Notes under the pieces: model-generated
The model's input: only the letters and a program-made list of their open reading frames with translations
Database searches by the model: none
Told to the model about the DNA's origin: nothing
Position numbers and translations under genes: made by a program
Source: Verrucomicrobiia bacterium
GTDB lineage: Bacteria; Verrucomicrobiota; Verrucomicrobiia; Opitutales; Opitutaceae
Direction of reading: 5' to 3'
Length of the DNA stretch: 62,029 bases
Assembly (NCBI GenBank): GCA_011525695.1
Contig: WYBX01000001.1
Span: 1-62,029, forward strand
Shown here: positions 8,486-15,885 of the stretch, piece by piece
Layout of the letters: each line of letters begins with the position of its first letter
Position numbering within the stretch: the first letter of the stretch is position 1

Positions 8486-9173
8486 GGTTGGCCAGCATTT
8501 CGAGCAGTTCCGCGCGGAAGGTTGCCCGCATCCAGGGCGGCAGGAGGGCGGCGCGATCGAGGAGCACCCAGAGCCGGCGCGCGAGTTCCTCGAGTTCCGC
8601 GACCTGGAAGGGTTCGCCCAGGACCAGATCGGCCCAGCGCTTCTGGGGTTCGACGTAGCGGTCGTGCATCGGCTCGACGAAGGTCCGGAGCCGTTCCTCG
8701 ACGACGGCGGCGGTATAGCCGCGCTCGGCGACATCGCGGGCAAGCCGGCGGGTGCGGCGGAGCGCGGTGGGCGCATCGAGGTAGAGCTTGAGATCGAAAA
8801 GCTGCCGCACGGCCGGCGGTCGCAGCAGCCAGAGACCGTCGACGAAGACGACGGGCCGGGGCTCCCAGGCCAGGTCGGGGCCGAGCCGGCAATGGGTGGC
8901 AAAGTCGTAGCGGGGGACGTGGGTGGTCTGTCCGGCCCGGCAGGCGCGCAGCACGCGTTCGGCCCATTCCCAGTCGATGGCGTGCGGCACGTCGAAATTG
9001 ACCCGGGCGCGGCGGCGGGGCGGCAGGTGGGAACGATCGCGGTAGAAATCGTCCAGCTGCAGGTGTGCGGCGCGACCAGCGAGCAGTTCGCACAGCCGTG
9101 AAATCAGCCAGCCCTTCCCGGCTCCGCTGCCGCCGGCCACGGCGATCAATTGGACTCGCGGCAGCTCGGTCAT
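8469..9173 (-). CDS. Uridine-kinase-like P-loop kinase
   Basis: A 234-residue P-loop protein of the uridine kinase/phosphoribulokinase family: Walker A GGSGAGKGWL near the N-terminus, QLDDFYRDR and NFDVPHAIDW resembling the substrate region of uridine kinases, then VFVDGLWLL and an Arg-rich lid (RRTRRLARDV). The start ATG overlaps the glycosyltransferase stop as ATGA, so translation is coupled. A uridine-kinase-like enzyme within a polysaccharide operon might supply or sense nucleotides, or phosphorylate another small molecule; the substrate is inference. Confidence 0.75.
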   Translation of the reverse strand: MTELPRVQLIAVAGGSGAGKGWLISRLCELLAGRAAHLQLDDFYRDRSHLPPRRRARVNFDVPHAIDWEWAERVLRACRAGQTTHVPRYDFATHCRLGPDLAWEPRPVVFVDGLWLLRPPAVRQLFDLKLYLDAPTALRRTRRLARDVAERGYTAAVVEERLRTFVEPMHDRYVEPQKRWADLVLGEPFQVAELEELARRLWVLLDRAALLPPWMRATFRAELLEMLANHECCN

Positions 9174-10381
9174 GGCAGGGCGGGGACGGCCGCGGCGGGG
9201 CCGGTCCGGTTGATGCGGCCGAAGAGCTCCTCGAGGCCGGCGATGTATTGCGGAAAGCCAAAGCGCTCGCCGACCCAGGCGCGGCCCTTCCGGCCCATCT
9301 GCTGCGCGAGGGTCTTGTCCCGCAGCAGCGACTCGATTGCCGCGGCGTAGCGGGTGCGGTCCATCCAGGGGACGAGCCGGCCGTTCCAGCCGTCGATCAG
9401 CCATTCCCGGATTCCGCCGGCATCGAACGCGACGACCGGCAGCCCGCAACGCATCGCCTCGAGTCCGGTGGCGCCGAACGGCTCCGGCCAGAGCGAGCTC
9501 ATGACGGCGACGCTGGCGGTACGATAGAAGCGGGCGATCTCCGCCTGGGGCACGAAACCGGTGAACCGCACGCGATCCTCCAGGCCCAGCCGCCGGCTGA
9601 GCGCCTCGCAATAGGCGCGGTGGCTGCCCTCGCCCACGATGAGGCATTCGAAGGGCACCCGGACGCGGGCGAGCGACTCCAGCAGGACGTCGACGCCCTT
9701 GCCGCGGATGATCTGGCCGGCGTAGACGAGCCGGTTGGAGGCGTCGAAGGTGCTCGCAAAGCCATCCTCGGCGGAGCGGGGCACCGGCGCATGGATCTCG
9801 ATCCGCTCGGCGGGGAAGCCGTTGCGGATCAGTTCGGCCCGCATGAATTCACTGGCCACGACGAGCCGGGTGAAGCGGCGGTTGAGCGCGAGCTCGCGCT
9901 GCTTGGCGCGAAAGCTGACCCAGGTGAAGGGAAGCGGCCCGGCGGGCCGGCGGGCGATGGTGCCGCCGCAGGGGAAGACGCAGAAGGCCGAGGCGGCCCG
10001 GGAGCAGATCCGGCGGCTGAGCGGATTGTACTTGTAGCCGCGGATGCAATACAGGTCGTGGTCGTGGACCATCCGGACGACGGGTGCGGCGCCGGCGGCC
10101 AGCGCGGTGAGCGCACCGAGATCGGAAAGCTTGTGCAGGAAGATGGCATCCGGCCGGAACGCCGCCGCGGCGTGTTCCAGCGACCGCCCGCTGTCGTCCG
10201 GATCGAGCGGAAAGCGCTCCGGGAAGGCGGCATCCCAGGCCGGGAGTTCACGGCCGGTCGGAGCGCCGTGCGCGAGACCGAGGGCATGGCCGCGCTCGTG
10301 CAACGCCGTGGCGGTAGCGAGGACATTCGCCTCGGCGCCGCCGAGCGCGCCATATCTTTCGTGAACATACAACAATCGCAT
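9170..10381 (-). CDS. GT4-family glycosyltransferase
   Basis: A 403-residue GT-B glycosyltransferase. The start at ATG 10381 gives MRLLYVHERYGALGGAEANV, the typical donor-domain opening with a glycine-rich loop. The C-terminal Rossmann half has LVYAGQIIRGKGVDVLL, the FTGFVPQAEIARFY region, and the EPFGATGLEAMRCGLPVVA motif with the retaining-enzyme glutamates. It is the first gene of a tightly coupled operon with the kinase, the phosphoglycosyl transferase and the fusion protein, and probably adds a sugar to the lipid-linked intermediate. Acceptor and donor are unknown. Confidence 0.88.
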   Translation of the reverse strand: MRLLYVHERYGALGGAEANVLATATALHERGHALGLAHGAPTGRELPAWDAAFPERFPLDPDDSGRSLEHAAAAFRPDAIFLHKLSDLGALTALAAGAAPVVRMVHDHDLYCIRGYKYNPLSRRICSRAASAFCVFPCGGTIARRPAGPLPFTWVSFRAKQRELALNRRFTRLVVASEFMRAELIRNGFPAERIEIHAPVPRSAEDGFASTFDASNRLVYAGQIIRGKGVDVLLESLARVRVPFECLIVGEGSHRAYCEALSRRLGLEDRVRFTGFVPQAEIARFYRTASVAVMSSLWPEPFGATGLEAMRCGLPVVAFDAGGIREWLIDGWNGRLVPWMDRTRYAAAIESLLRDKTLAQQMGRKGRAWVGERFGFPQYIAGLEELFGRINRTGPAAAVPALP

Positions 10382-10842
10382 GGCAGGGTGGGAGCGGCAC
10401 GGATCCGATCCGCGCCATGGCGAAAGAGTAGCGCGGGCGCCGGGTCCGCGGCAGTGGGTGAAGACCCAAAAGCCCCCCGGGTGGCGCCCCAAGATTCCCG
10501 AGCCCATGGGGTGCCGCCCCGGAGCTCTGCGGCCGCCCCGCCGGATCGGTTTCCCGCCGCCGGTTCCGGCTGGAAACGGCCGGAAAAAGCGGAGAATCCA
10601 GCCGAGCCCGGGCCTTGCCCCAAAGGGCGACATCCCGCTCTGCCGGGCATCCTGGCGCGCCTCCGCTCCCGAGGGAATTCCTGAGCGCCCCCCGACCCGA
10701 AAGGTGGGCGATGGTCGTATGGGGTTAATCCCTACCTCGATGGTCGCTGCCCGCCCTATTCTGCGCGATGCGCCAATCAGTTAATGTGAGGACCCACCGC
10801 CCCGCCGTCCTCCAGCTCAAACTTAACCACCCCATCCGGCCG
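10382..10842. other. Divergent promoter region between EPS and stressosome operons
   Basis: About 460 bases separate two divergent operons. No credible gene is seen. A short inverted element CCCGAAAGGTGGG is near 10696-10708 and a near-palindrome GGGGTTAATCCC is at 10721-10732, about 110 bases before the chosen rsbR start. These could be regulatory sites but no experimentally known motif is recognised. An in-frame ATG at 10768 would lengthen RsbR by 25 residues. Confidence 0.45.
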
Positions 10843-11775
10843 ATGAAAAGGAAGCCAGAGTTCAAGATTCAGAACATCACGCATCCGTCGACACCCCTGG
10901 CGGATTACAATGATCCGCTCCTGCGCGAACTCGTGGCGCACCTGCGGCAGAACCGCACCCAGCTACGCGAGGAGTGGGCGCGGCGGATCACGGATGCCCA
11001 GCTGCTCACGGCCATGACGAAGGAGGAAATCTTCTCCGAGGCCACCTCCGTCTATGACAATTACGTTGAGGTGCTGGAGACCGGCAGCGTGGAGGCACTC
11101 CAGGCCTATGCCCGCAACCTCTCCGAGCGAATCATCCCGCGCGGCGTCGAAACCCACGAGGTCGTGGGCATCGTCCTGCTGCTGCGCGACGTGCTCGCGC
11201 GCTCGCTCTTCAAGAAGTACCAGGGCGACTTCGACCTTCTCAACCGCGTGCTCGATGCCTACGAGCCGGCGGCGAACCGAATCGCCAACACCGTGGCCGT
11301 CAGCTTCGTGCAGGAGCGCGAGCGGGTCATCCGCCAGCAGCAGGAGGCGATCCGGGAGCTCTCGACCCCGGTCCTGCAGGTGCGGGAGCGACTGCTGATC
11401 CTGCCGATGATCGGCGTGATCGACGCCCACCGGGCGCGGCAGCTCACCGAGCAGCTGCTCCGGGGCATCCGGGCCAACCGGGCCAAGGTGGTCGTCGTCG
11501 ACATCACGGGCGTGCCGACCATCGACCAGACAGTGGCGAATCACCTGGTCAAGACCGTGGAGGCGTCGCGGCTGATGGGGGCGAGCGTGATCATCACCGG
11601 CCTCTCGGCGGAGATCGCGCAGACGATCGTCACGATTGGCGTCGATCTGAGCAAGATGAACGCGGTGGGCGATCTCCAGGGCGGCATCGAGGAGGCGGAG
11701 CGGCTGCTGGGCTACAAGGTGATCAGCACGGCGGAACCCGTCGGCAGCACCGCGGCGAAGGAGCAAGGCGCCTGA
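10843..11775 (+). CDS. rsbR: Stressosome scaffold/sensor RsbR
   Basis: 310 residues from ATG 10843; the upstream ATG at 10768 adds a poorly conserved tail. The N-terminal helical part (about 20-150; LREEWARRITDAQLLTAM, RGVETHEVVGIVLLLRDVL) is of the RsbRD_N type, not the heme-globin-like fold of Bacillus RsbRA. The C-terminal STAS domain has the RsbR hallmarks ELSTPVLQV, VVDITGVPTIDQ, SAEIAQTIVTIGVDLS. The Thr of the ELSTPV linker, an RsbT target in Bacillus, is present; at the second site the sequence reads Asp-Gln-Thr instead of Asp-Thr. RsbR and RsbS build the large stressosome that holds RsbT until stress. It is the first gene of a six-gene operon with 2-base spacing to rsbS. Confidence 0.88.
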   Translation: MKRKPEFKIQNITHPSTPLADYNDPLLRELVAHLRQNRTQLREEWARRITDAQLLTAMTKEEIFSEATSVYDNYVEVLETGSVEALQAYARNLSERIIPRGVETHEVVGIVLLLRDVLARSLFKKYQGDFDLLNRVLDAYEPAANRIANTVAVSFVQERERVIRQQQEAIRELSTPVLQVRERLLILPMIGVIDAHRARQLTEQLLRGIRANRAKVVVVDITGVPTIDQTVANHLVKTVEASRLMGASVIITGLSAEIAQTIVTIGVDLSKMNAVGDLQGGIEEAERLLGYKVISTAEPVGSTAAKEQGA

Positions 11776-11777
11776 CC

Positions 11778-12152
11778 ATGCAGGTCCCCATTCTCAAGCA
11801 AGGCGGCTACCTGATCGCGAGCATCCAGTCGGTGCTCTCTGATTCCGATCTGGTGCAGCTGCGGGACAACCTCGGCGAGCGGGTCGGAAGCTACCGCTCC
11901 CGCGGCGTGATCATCGACGTGACCGTGCTCGACGTGATCGACTCGTTTGCCACGCGGACGCTGCGAGCGATCGCGCACATGCTGAAATTGCGGGGGGCGG
12001 AGACGGTGATCGTCGGCATCCAGCCGGATGTCGCCTTCGCGATGGTCCAGCTGGGGCTCACGCTCGAAGGGGTGGGCACCGCCCTGGATCTCGAGGAGGG
12101 CCTCGCCTACCTGGACGAGAAAACGAAGCGCGCACCGGTCAATGGCAACTGA
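11778..12152 (+). CDS. rsbS: Stressosome STAS protein RsbS
   Basis: A 124-residue single STAS domain of RsbS type (MQVPILKQGGYLIASIQSVL, then VIIDVTVLDVIDSFATRTLR). Ser56 in VIDSFATR matches the serine that RsbT phosphorylates to release itself. It begins two bases after rsbR and its end overlaps rsbT by 11 bases. In the known system RsbS antagonises RsbT until phosphorylated. The C-terminus is slightly extended (LDEKTKRAPVNGN). Confidence 0.93.
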   Translation: MQVPILKQGGYLIASIQSVLSDSDLVQLRDNLGERVGSYRSRGVIIDVTVLDVIDSFATRTLRAIAHMLKLRGAETVIVGIQPDVAFAMVQLGLTLEGVGTALDLEEGLAYLDEKTKRAPVNGN

Positions 12153-12552
12153 GAACCAGACCGAAATCCGATCCGCGGTGGACATCGTGACGGCGCGCCA
12201 GCGCGGTCGTGCCCTGGCGCTCGAACTGGGCTTCAACGGCGCCGACGTGACGCTGATTGCCGCGGCGATCTCGGAGGTGGCGCGCAACATCGTGGACCAC
12301 GCCAAGTCGGGTGAAATCGTGATGGGCAGCGTGGCCACCACGCAGAACGGCGGCCGGACCGGGATCCAGATCATTGCCCGCGACCAGGGACCGGGCATCC
12401 GGGACGTGGCCCAGGCAATGCAATACGGCTACTCGACGCGCAAGGGGCTGGGCGTGGGTCTGCCGGGCGCCAAATGGCTGATGGACGAGTTCGACATCGC
12501 CTCGGAGGCGGGGCGGGGGACGACGATCACCATGAAGAAGTGGAAGCGATGA
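12142..12552 (+). CDS. rsbT: Switch serine/threonine kinase RsbT
   Basis: A 136-residue GHKL kinase. The N box is AAAISEVARNIVDHA, G1 is ARDQGPGIRDV, and the glycine-rich lid is YSTRKGLGVGLPGAKWLMDE, very close to Bacillus RsbT (DQGPGI, GLGAGLPG, LMDEF). RsbT phosphorylates RsbR and RsbS, leaves the stressosome, and binds the RsbU N-terminal domain. ATG 12142 lies within the rsbS end (11-base overlap), and the stop overlaps the rsbX start as ATGA. No rsbU phosphatase follows; a histidine kinase with an RsbU_N-like domain occupies that place. Confidence 0.93.
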   Translation: MATENQTEIRSAVDIVTARQRGRALALELGFNGADVTLIAAAISEVARNIVDHAKSGEIVMGSVATTQNGGRTGIQIIARDQGPGIRDVAQAMQYGYSTRKGLGVGLPGAKWLMDEFDIASEAGRGTTITMKKWKR

Positions 12553-13178
12553 TGATCAACGCCGCCCAACGCACTTCCTGCCTCGAATGGAGCATGGCCA
12601 CCCGGTCCGCCCCAGGCCAGTCCGTCAGCGGCGACCGCCATGTGGTCCTGCCGACGGGCGGCGGCGCGCTGGTGGCGGTGATTGACGGGCTCGGCCATGG
12701 CGAGGAGGCGATGGCCGCCGCGCAGGTGGCGGCCGGCGAGCTGGCTCGCGCCGCGGAGGCATCGGTGACGGAGCTGGTCCGCCGATGTCATGAGGCGCTG
12801 CGGGAGACGCGTGGGGTGGTGATGACGCTGGCGGCGATTGACTGGCGTGAGGAATCGCTGATCGCGATCGGGGTGGGCAATGTCGAGACCGTCCGGCTGC
12901 GGAGCAACCCGCGGATCCAACCGGGACGGGAAAGCGTGCTGCTGCGGGGAGGCGTGGTGGGTTACCAGCTGCCGCCGCTGCAGCCGACGCGGCTGGCCCT
13001 CGCGCCAGGCGACGTGGTGGTGTTCGGCACCGATGGGGTGCGGGAGGATTTTGCGGAAGTGATCAACCTGGACGAGCCGATCGCGCTCGCGGCGGAGCGC
13101 GTGATGAGTCGCTGTTTTCGCGGTCACGACGATGCGCTGGTGCTCGCGTGCCGCTACCTGGGCCACCATGAAACCTAG
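12549..13178 (+). CDS. rsbX: Stressosome reset phosphatase RsbX
   Basis: A 209-residue PP2C/SpoIIE-type phosphatase lacking sensor domains: VAVIDGLGHGEEAMAAA (metal-binding Asp), VFGTDGVREDF, HDDALVLACRY. Its size and position match RsbX, which dephosphorylates RsbR and RsbS and resets the stressosome. ATG ATG at 12549 overlaps the rsbT stop by four bases; its end overlaps the histidine kinase gene by 11 bases, so the switch and the kinase are translationally coupled. Confidence 0.9.
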   Translation: MMINAAQRTSCLEWSMATRSAPGQSVSGDRHVVLPTGGGALVAVIDGLGHGEEAMAAAQVAAGELARAAEASVTELVRRCHEALRETRGVVMTLAAIDWREESLIAIGVGNVETVRLRSNPRIQPGRESVLLRGGVVGYQLPPLQPTRLALAPGDVVVFGTDGVREDFAEVINLDEPIALAAERVMSRCFRGHDDALVLACRYLGHHET

Positions 13179-14718
13179 GAGCTGGCAAACCCTGGTCGCC
13201 CGTTATCGGGCTGCGCTCGGCACCTATGTGGCGCACGAGGACGAGCACTCGCTCGAGCGGGCTTACGAGCTTGGCCGGACGGCCCTGAATCTCGGGCTGG
13301 GGGTGATCGACATGGCGCGGCTGCACCAGGAAGCCGCGCGGCTCGTGGCCGGGACCCTCCCGGGCGGGGCCGCGGCGCGGTGGATGAAGGGTTTCGACGC
13401 ATTCCTGATGGAGTCGCTCTCGGCCTTCGAGGTGGCGCACCGCGGATTCCGGGATGCCTGCGACCGGCTGAGCCGGTTGAACGAAACCCTGGCGCAGCGA
13501 AACCGCGATCTGGCGGCCAGCAACGAACGGCTGGAGCAGGAAGTCGGACATCGCAAGAACGCCCAGCGGGCGCTGGCCGAGTCGGAGCTGAAATTCCGTT
13601 CCGTGATCGAGACCGCCCAGGACGGGATCGTCACGGTCGACGAGCGCGGCCGGGTGGTGGCGCTGAACCGCAGCGCCGAGGAGATGTTCGGCTACAAGCG
13701 GGAGGAACTGATTGGGCGGTCGGTCAAGCGGTTGATTCCGCGGTCGCTGCGGGACGCCGCGGAGCTGGCCTTGAAATGCGCCGCGCGCGGAGGCGAGCGG
13801 CGGTGGCTCGACCGGCCATTGGAATCGGTCGGCTTGCGGCGCGATGGTCTCGAGTTCTCGATCGAGGTGACGCTGGCGACCTGGCGGACCCGGGCCGGCC
13901 TGTACTTCACGGGAGTCGTGCGGGACATCCGGCAGCGGAAGCAGGCCGAGATGGAGCTGCGCGAGAGCCGTGCGCACTACATCAAGCTCTTCCAGGAAGC
14001 ACGGGCGATGGAGGAGGACCTGCGCCAGCTTTCGAACAAGATTCTCACCGCCCAGGAGGAGGAGCGAAAGCACATCAGCCGCGAGCTGCACGACGAGATC
14101 GGGCAGACCCTGACGGCCGCCAACGTCAGCATCGCGCTGCTGCGCGCGCATGCCGACGGCGATGTGCGTTTCAAGAAGAAGGTCGCCGACGCGCAACGGC
14201 TGCTCGAACAGAGCATGAACATGGTGCACCAGTTCGCGCGCGAATTGCGGCCCTCGATGCTGGATCACCTCGGCCCCTACGCCGCGCTGCGGAATTACGT
14301 CAAGACCTTCACCGAGCGGACCGGGATCAAGGCCGAGCTCGAGAGCACGGTGAACACGGATGCCCTCAGCGTGCAGCAGGGCACCGTGCTGTACCGCGTG
14401 GCGCAGGAGAGCCTCACGAACGTCTTCAAGCATGCGCGGGCCACGCGGGTTAAGATCATCCTGCGGCAGCTCCCGCGCGCCGTCTGCATGGAAATCGCCG
14501 ACAACGGGCGCGCGTCGCCGCCGCCGGGTCAGCTCAACGGCACCGCGCGCGGCCGGCTCGGGCTGCTGGGCATGCAGGAACGCGTGCGGCTCGTGAACGG
14601 CGAGTTCGCGATCGAGTCCGTACCACGGCGCGGAACCACGGTCCGCGTCCAGATCCCCCTCTCACCCGCTCGGGCCGGCGAGCGGACCCGTGAGTCCGCC
14701 GGCTCCAACTCGAACTGA
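13168..14718 (+). CDS. Histidine kinase with RsbU_N-like input, PAS and HisKA_3 domains
   Basis: A 516-residue soluble kinase from ATG 13168. Residues 1 to about 95 match the pattern of the RsbU N-terminal domain, the RsbT-binding part of Bacillus RsbU: RYRAALGTYV, SLERAYELGRTALNLGL, LHQEA, FDAFLMESLSAFEVAH. A coiled coil (about 100-135) leads to a PAS domain (about 135-260; FRSVIETAQDGIVTVDERG, EEMFGYKREELIGR). HisKA_3 carries His308 in SRELHDEIGQTL, followed by an ATPase with N box ESLTNVFKHA and LGLLGMQERV. No membrane helix is present. It fills the place of rsbU in the operon, so free RsbT is the likely input and the NarL-type regulator 33 bases downstream the likely output. Confidence 0.9.
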   Translation: MKPRSWQTLVARYRAALGTYVAHEDEHSLERAYELGRTALNLGLGVIDMARLHQEAARLVAGTLPGGAAARWMKGFDAFLMESLSAFEVAHRGFRDACDRLSRLNETLAQRNRDLAASNERLEQEVGHRKNAQRALAESELKFRSVIETAQDGIVTVDERGRVVALNRSAEEMFGYKREELIGRSVKRLIPRSLRDAAELALKCAARGGERRWLDRPLESVGLRRDGLEFSIEVTLATWRTRAGLYFTGVVRDIRQRKQAEMELRESRAHYIKLFQEARAMEEDLRQLSNKILTAQEEERKHISRELHDEIGQTLTAANVSIALLRAHADGDVRFKKKVADAQRLLEQSMNMVHQFARELRPSMLDHLGPYAALRNYVKTFTERTGIKAELESTVNTDALSVQQGTVLYRVAQESLTNVFKHARATRVKIILRQLPRAVCMEIADNGRASPPPGQLNGTARGRLGLLGMQERVRLVNGEFAIESVPRRGTTVRVQIPLSPARAGERTRESAGSNSN

Positions 14719-14751
14719 ACCAACCCAACCAGAGCCTTCTTCCCTCCCATC

Positions 14752-15423
14752 ATGAACAAAATCAAAGTCCTCCTTGCCGATGATCACACGGTGGTCCGCC
14801 AGGGCCTGCGCTCCCTGCTCGCCGTCGAAACCGACATCGAAGTCGTGGGCGAAGCCGAAAACGGCCGCCAGGCGGTCCACATGGCCAAGAACCTCGCGCC
14901 CGATGTCGTGATCATGGACATCGCGATGCCCCAGCTCAACGGACTGGAGGCGACGCGCCAAATCATCAAGGAGGGCATCCCGTCGAAGGTGCTCGTCCTT
15001 TCCTCGTACAGTGACGACGAATACGTGCACCAGCTCACCGAGGCGGGGGCCGCGGGCTATCTGATCAAGCAGACGGCCGCCAACGATCTGATCAAGGCGA
15101 TCCGCGAGGCCTTCAAGGGCAACGCTTTCTTCAGCCCGTCGATCTCGAAGCGGCTGCTGGACTATTACCGGGAGGCCTACCTCAAGGGCAAACCGATCAA
15201 GAAGCACGGCGAGCAGCTCACGTCGCGCGAGCTCGAGGTGCTGCAACTGGTGGCCGAGGGCAAGGTGAACAAGCAGATCGCCTCCGACCTCTGCATCAGC
15301 ATCAAGACGGTCGAGAAACACCGGCAGCAGGTGATGAACAAGCTCAACATCCACGACGTGGCGGGCCTGACCCGGTACGCCATCTCGCGGGGGATCATCG
15401 AGAGCACGCCGCAGCTCGTCTGA
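14752..15423 (+). CDS. NarL/FixJ-family response regulator
   Basis: A 223-residue two-domain response regulator. The receiver domain has the acidic pair in LLADDHTVV, the phospho-acceptor Asp56 in VVIMDIAMPQ, Thr/Ser at VLSSYSDDE and Lys in YLIKQTAA. The C-terminal LuxR-type helix-turn-helix (about 160-205) reads LTSRELEVLQLVAEGKVNKQ and IKTVEKHRQQVMNKL. It is the last gene of the stressosome operon and the probable partner of the upstream kinase. Its targets are unknown. A perfect hairpin at 15498-15530 terminates the unit. Confidence 0.95.
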   Translation: MNKIKVLLADDHTVVRQGLRSLLAVETDIEVVGEAENGRQAVHMAKNLAPDVVIMDIAMPQLNGLEATRQIIKEGIPSKVLVLSSYSDDEYVHQLTEAGAAGYLIKQTAANDLIKAIREAFKGNAFFSPSISKRLLDYYREAYLKGKPIKKHGEQLTSRELEVLQLVAEGKVNKQIASDLCISIKTVEKHRQQVMNKLNIHDVAGLTRYAISRGIIESTPQLV

Positions 15424-15497
15424 ACCGCTGGGGCGGGCTGAATCCGAATTTTCGCCGCCTGAAGACCGGCGAATGTCAGGCTGGTTGAGTTCATGCG

Positions 15498-15530
15498 GAA
15501 GCGCCGGGCGGCCAGGCCGCCCGGCGCTTC
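15498..15530 (+). terminator. Strong hairpin terminator of the stressosome operon
   Basis: A perfect 33-base inverted repeat with 16-base arms (left arm GAAGCGCCGGGCGGCC) around a single central base, 74 bases after the response-regulator stop, followed by TTCGCG with only a weak T-run. It is the strongest terminator-like hairpin noticed in the window. Confidence 0.75.
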
Positions 15531-15537
15531 TTCGCGT

Positions 15538-15852
15538 GATTTTCCCAGCGGGTTTGTGGACGACACGGAGGTCGTCCCTCCATGTACGAGTTTCGTATTT
15601 GGAGGGCCGTGCTCCGTCACGGCCATTAAGATCGACTCGCTGCGCAGGATGATTTTCCCAGCGGGTTTGCGGACGACACGGAGGTCGTCCCTCCATGTAC
15701 GAGTTTCGTATTTGGAGGGCCGTGCTCCGTCACGGCCATTAAGATCGACTCGCTGCGCAGGATGATTTTCCCAGCGGGTTTGTGGACGACACGGAGGTCG
15801 TCCCTCCATGTACGAGCATCGTATTTGGAGGGCCGTGCTCCGTCACGGCCAT
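15538..15852. repeat. 113-bp tandem repeat of a triple-hairpin element (family C), about 2.8 copies
   Basis: Copies start at 15538, 15651 and 15764 with an exact 113-base period; the third loses similarity after 15852. Each unit carries three hairpins: GACGAC..GTCGTC, CCCTCCA..TGGAGGG and GGCCGTG..CACGGCC. The loops of the first and third (ACGGAG and CTCCGT) are complementary to each other, so the whole unit can also fold end to end. The copies are almost identical (single-base differences such as tttgtgg/tttgcgg), implying recent amplification. It lies between the stressosome terminator and the end of the convergent helicase gene. Open frames through it are artefacts. Confidence 0.9.
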
Positions 15853-15885
15853 GACGGTCGATTCTCCCAAATGCCCGACAGACTC

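Noticed and set aside
6405..10684. Several long plus-strand frames opposite the polysaccharide operon
   Set aside because: They mirror the codons of four well-supported minus-strand genes and are rich in Gly/Glu/Arg without motifs.
15493..15809. Open frames with repeated peptide units on both strands
   Set aside because: They are translations of the 113-bp tandem repeat; all frames of the repeat stay open, and the structure is palindromic, not coding.
15538..15852. Repeat array as a CRISPR
   Set aside because: The repeats are 113 bp, directly abutting, without unique spacers, and no cas gene is near.
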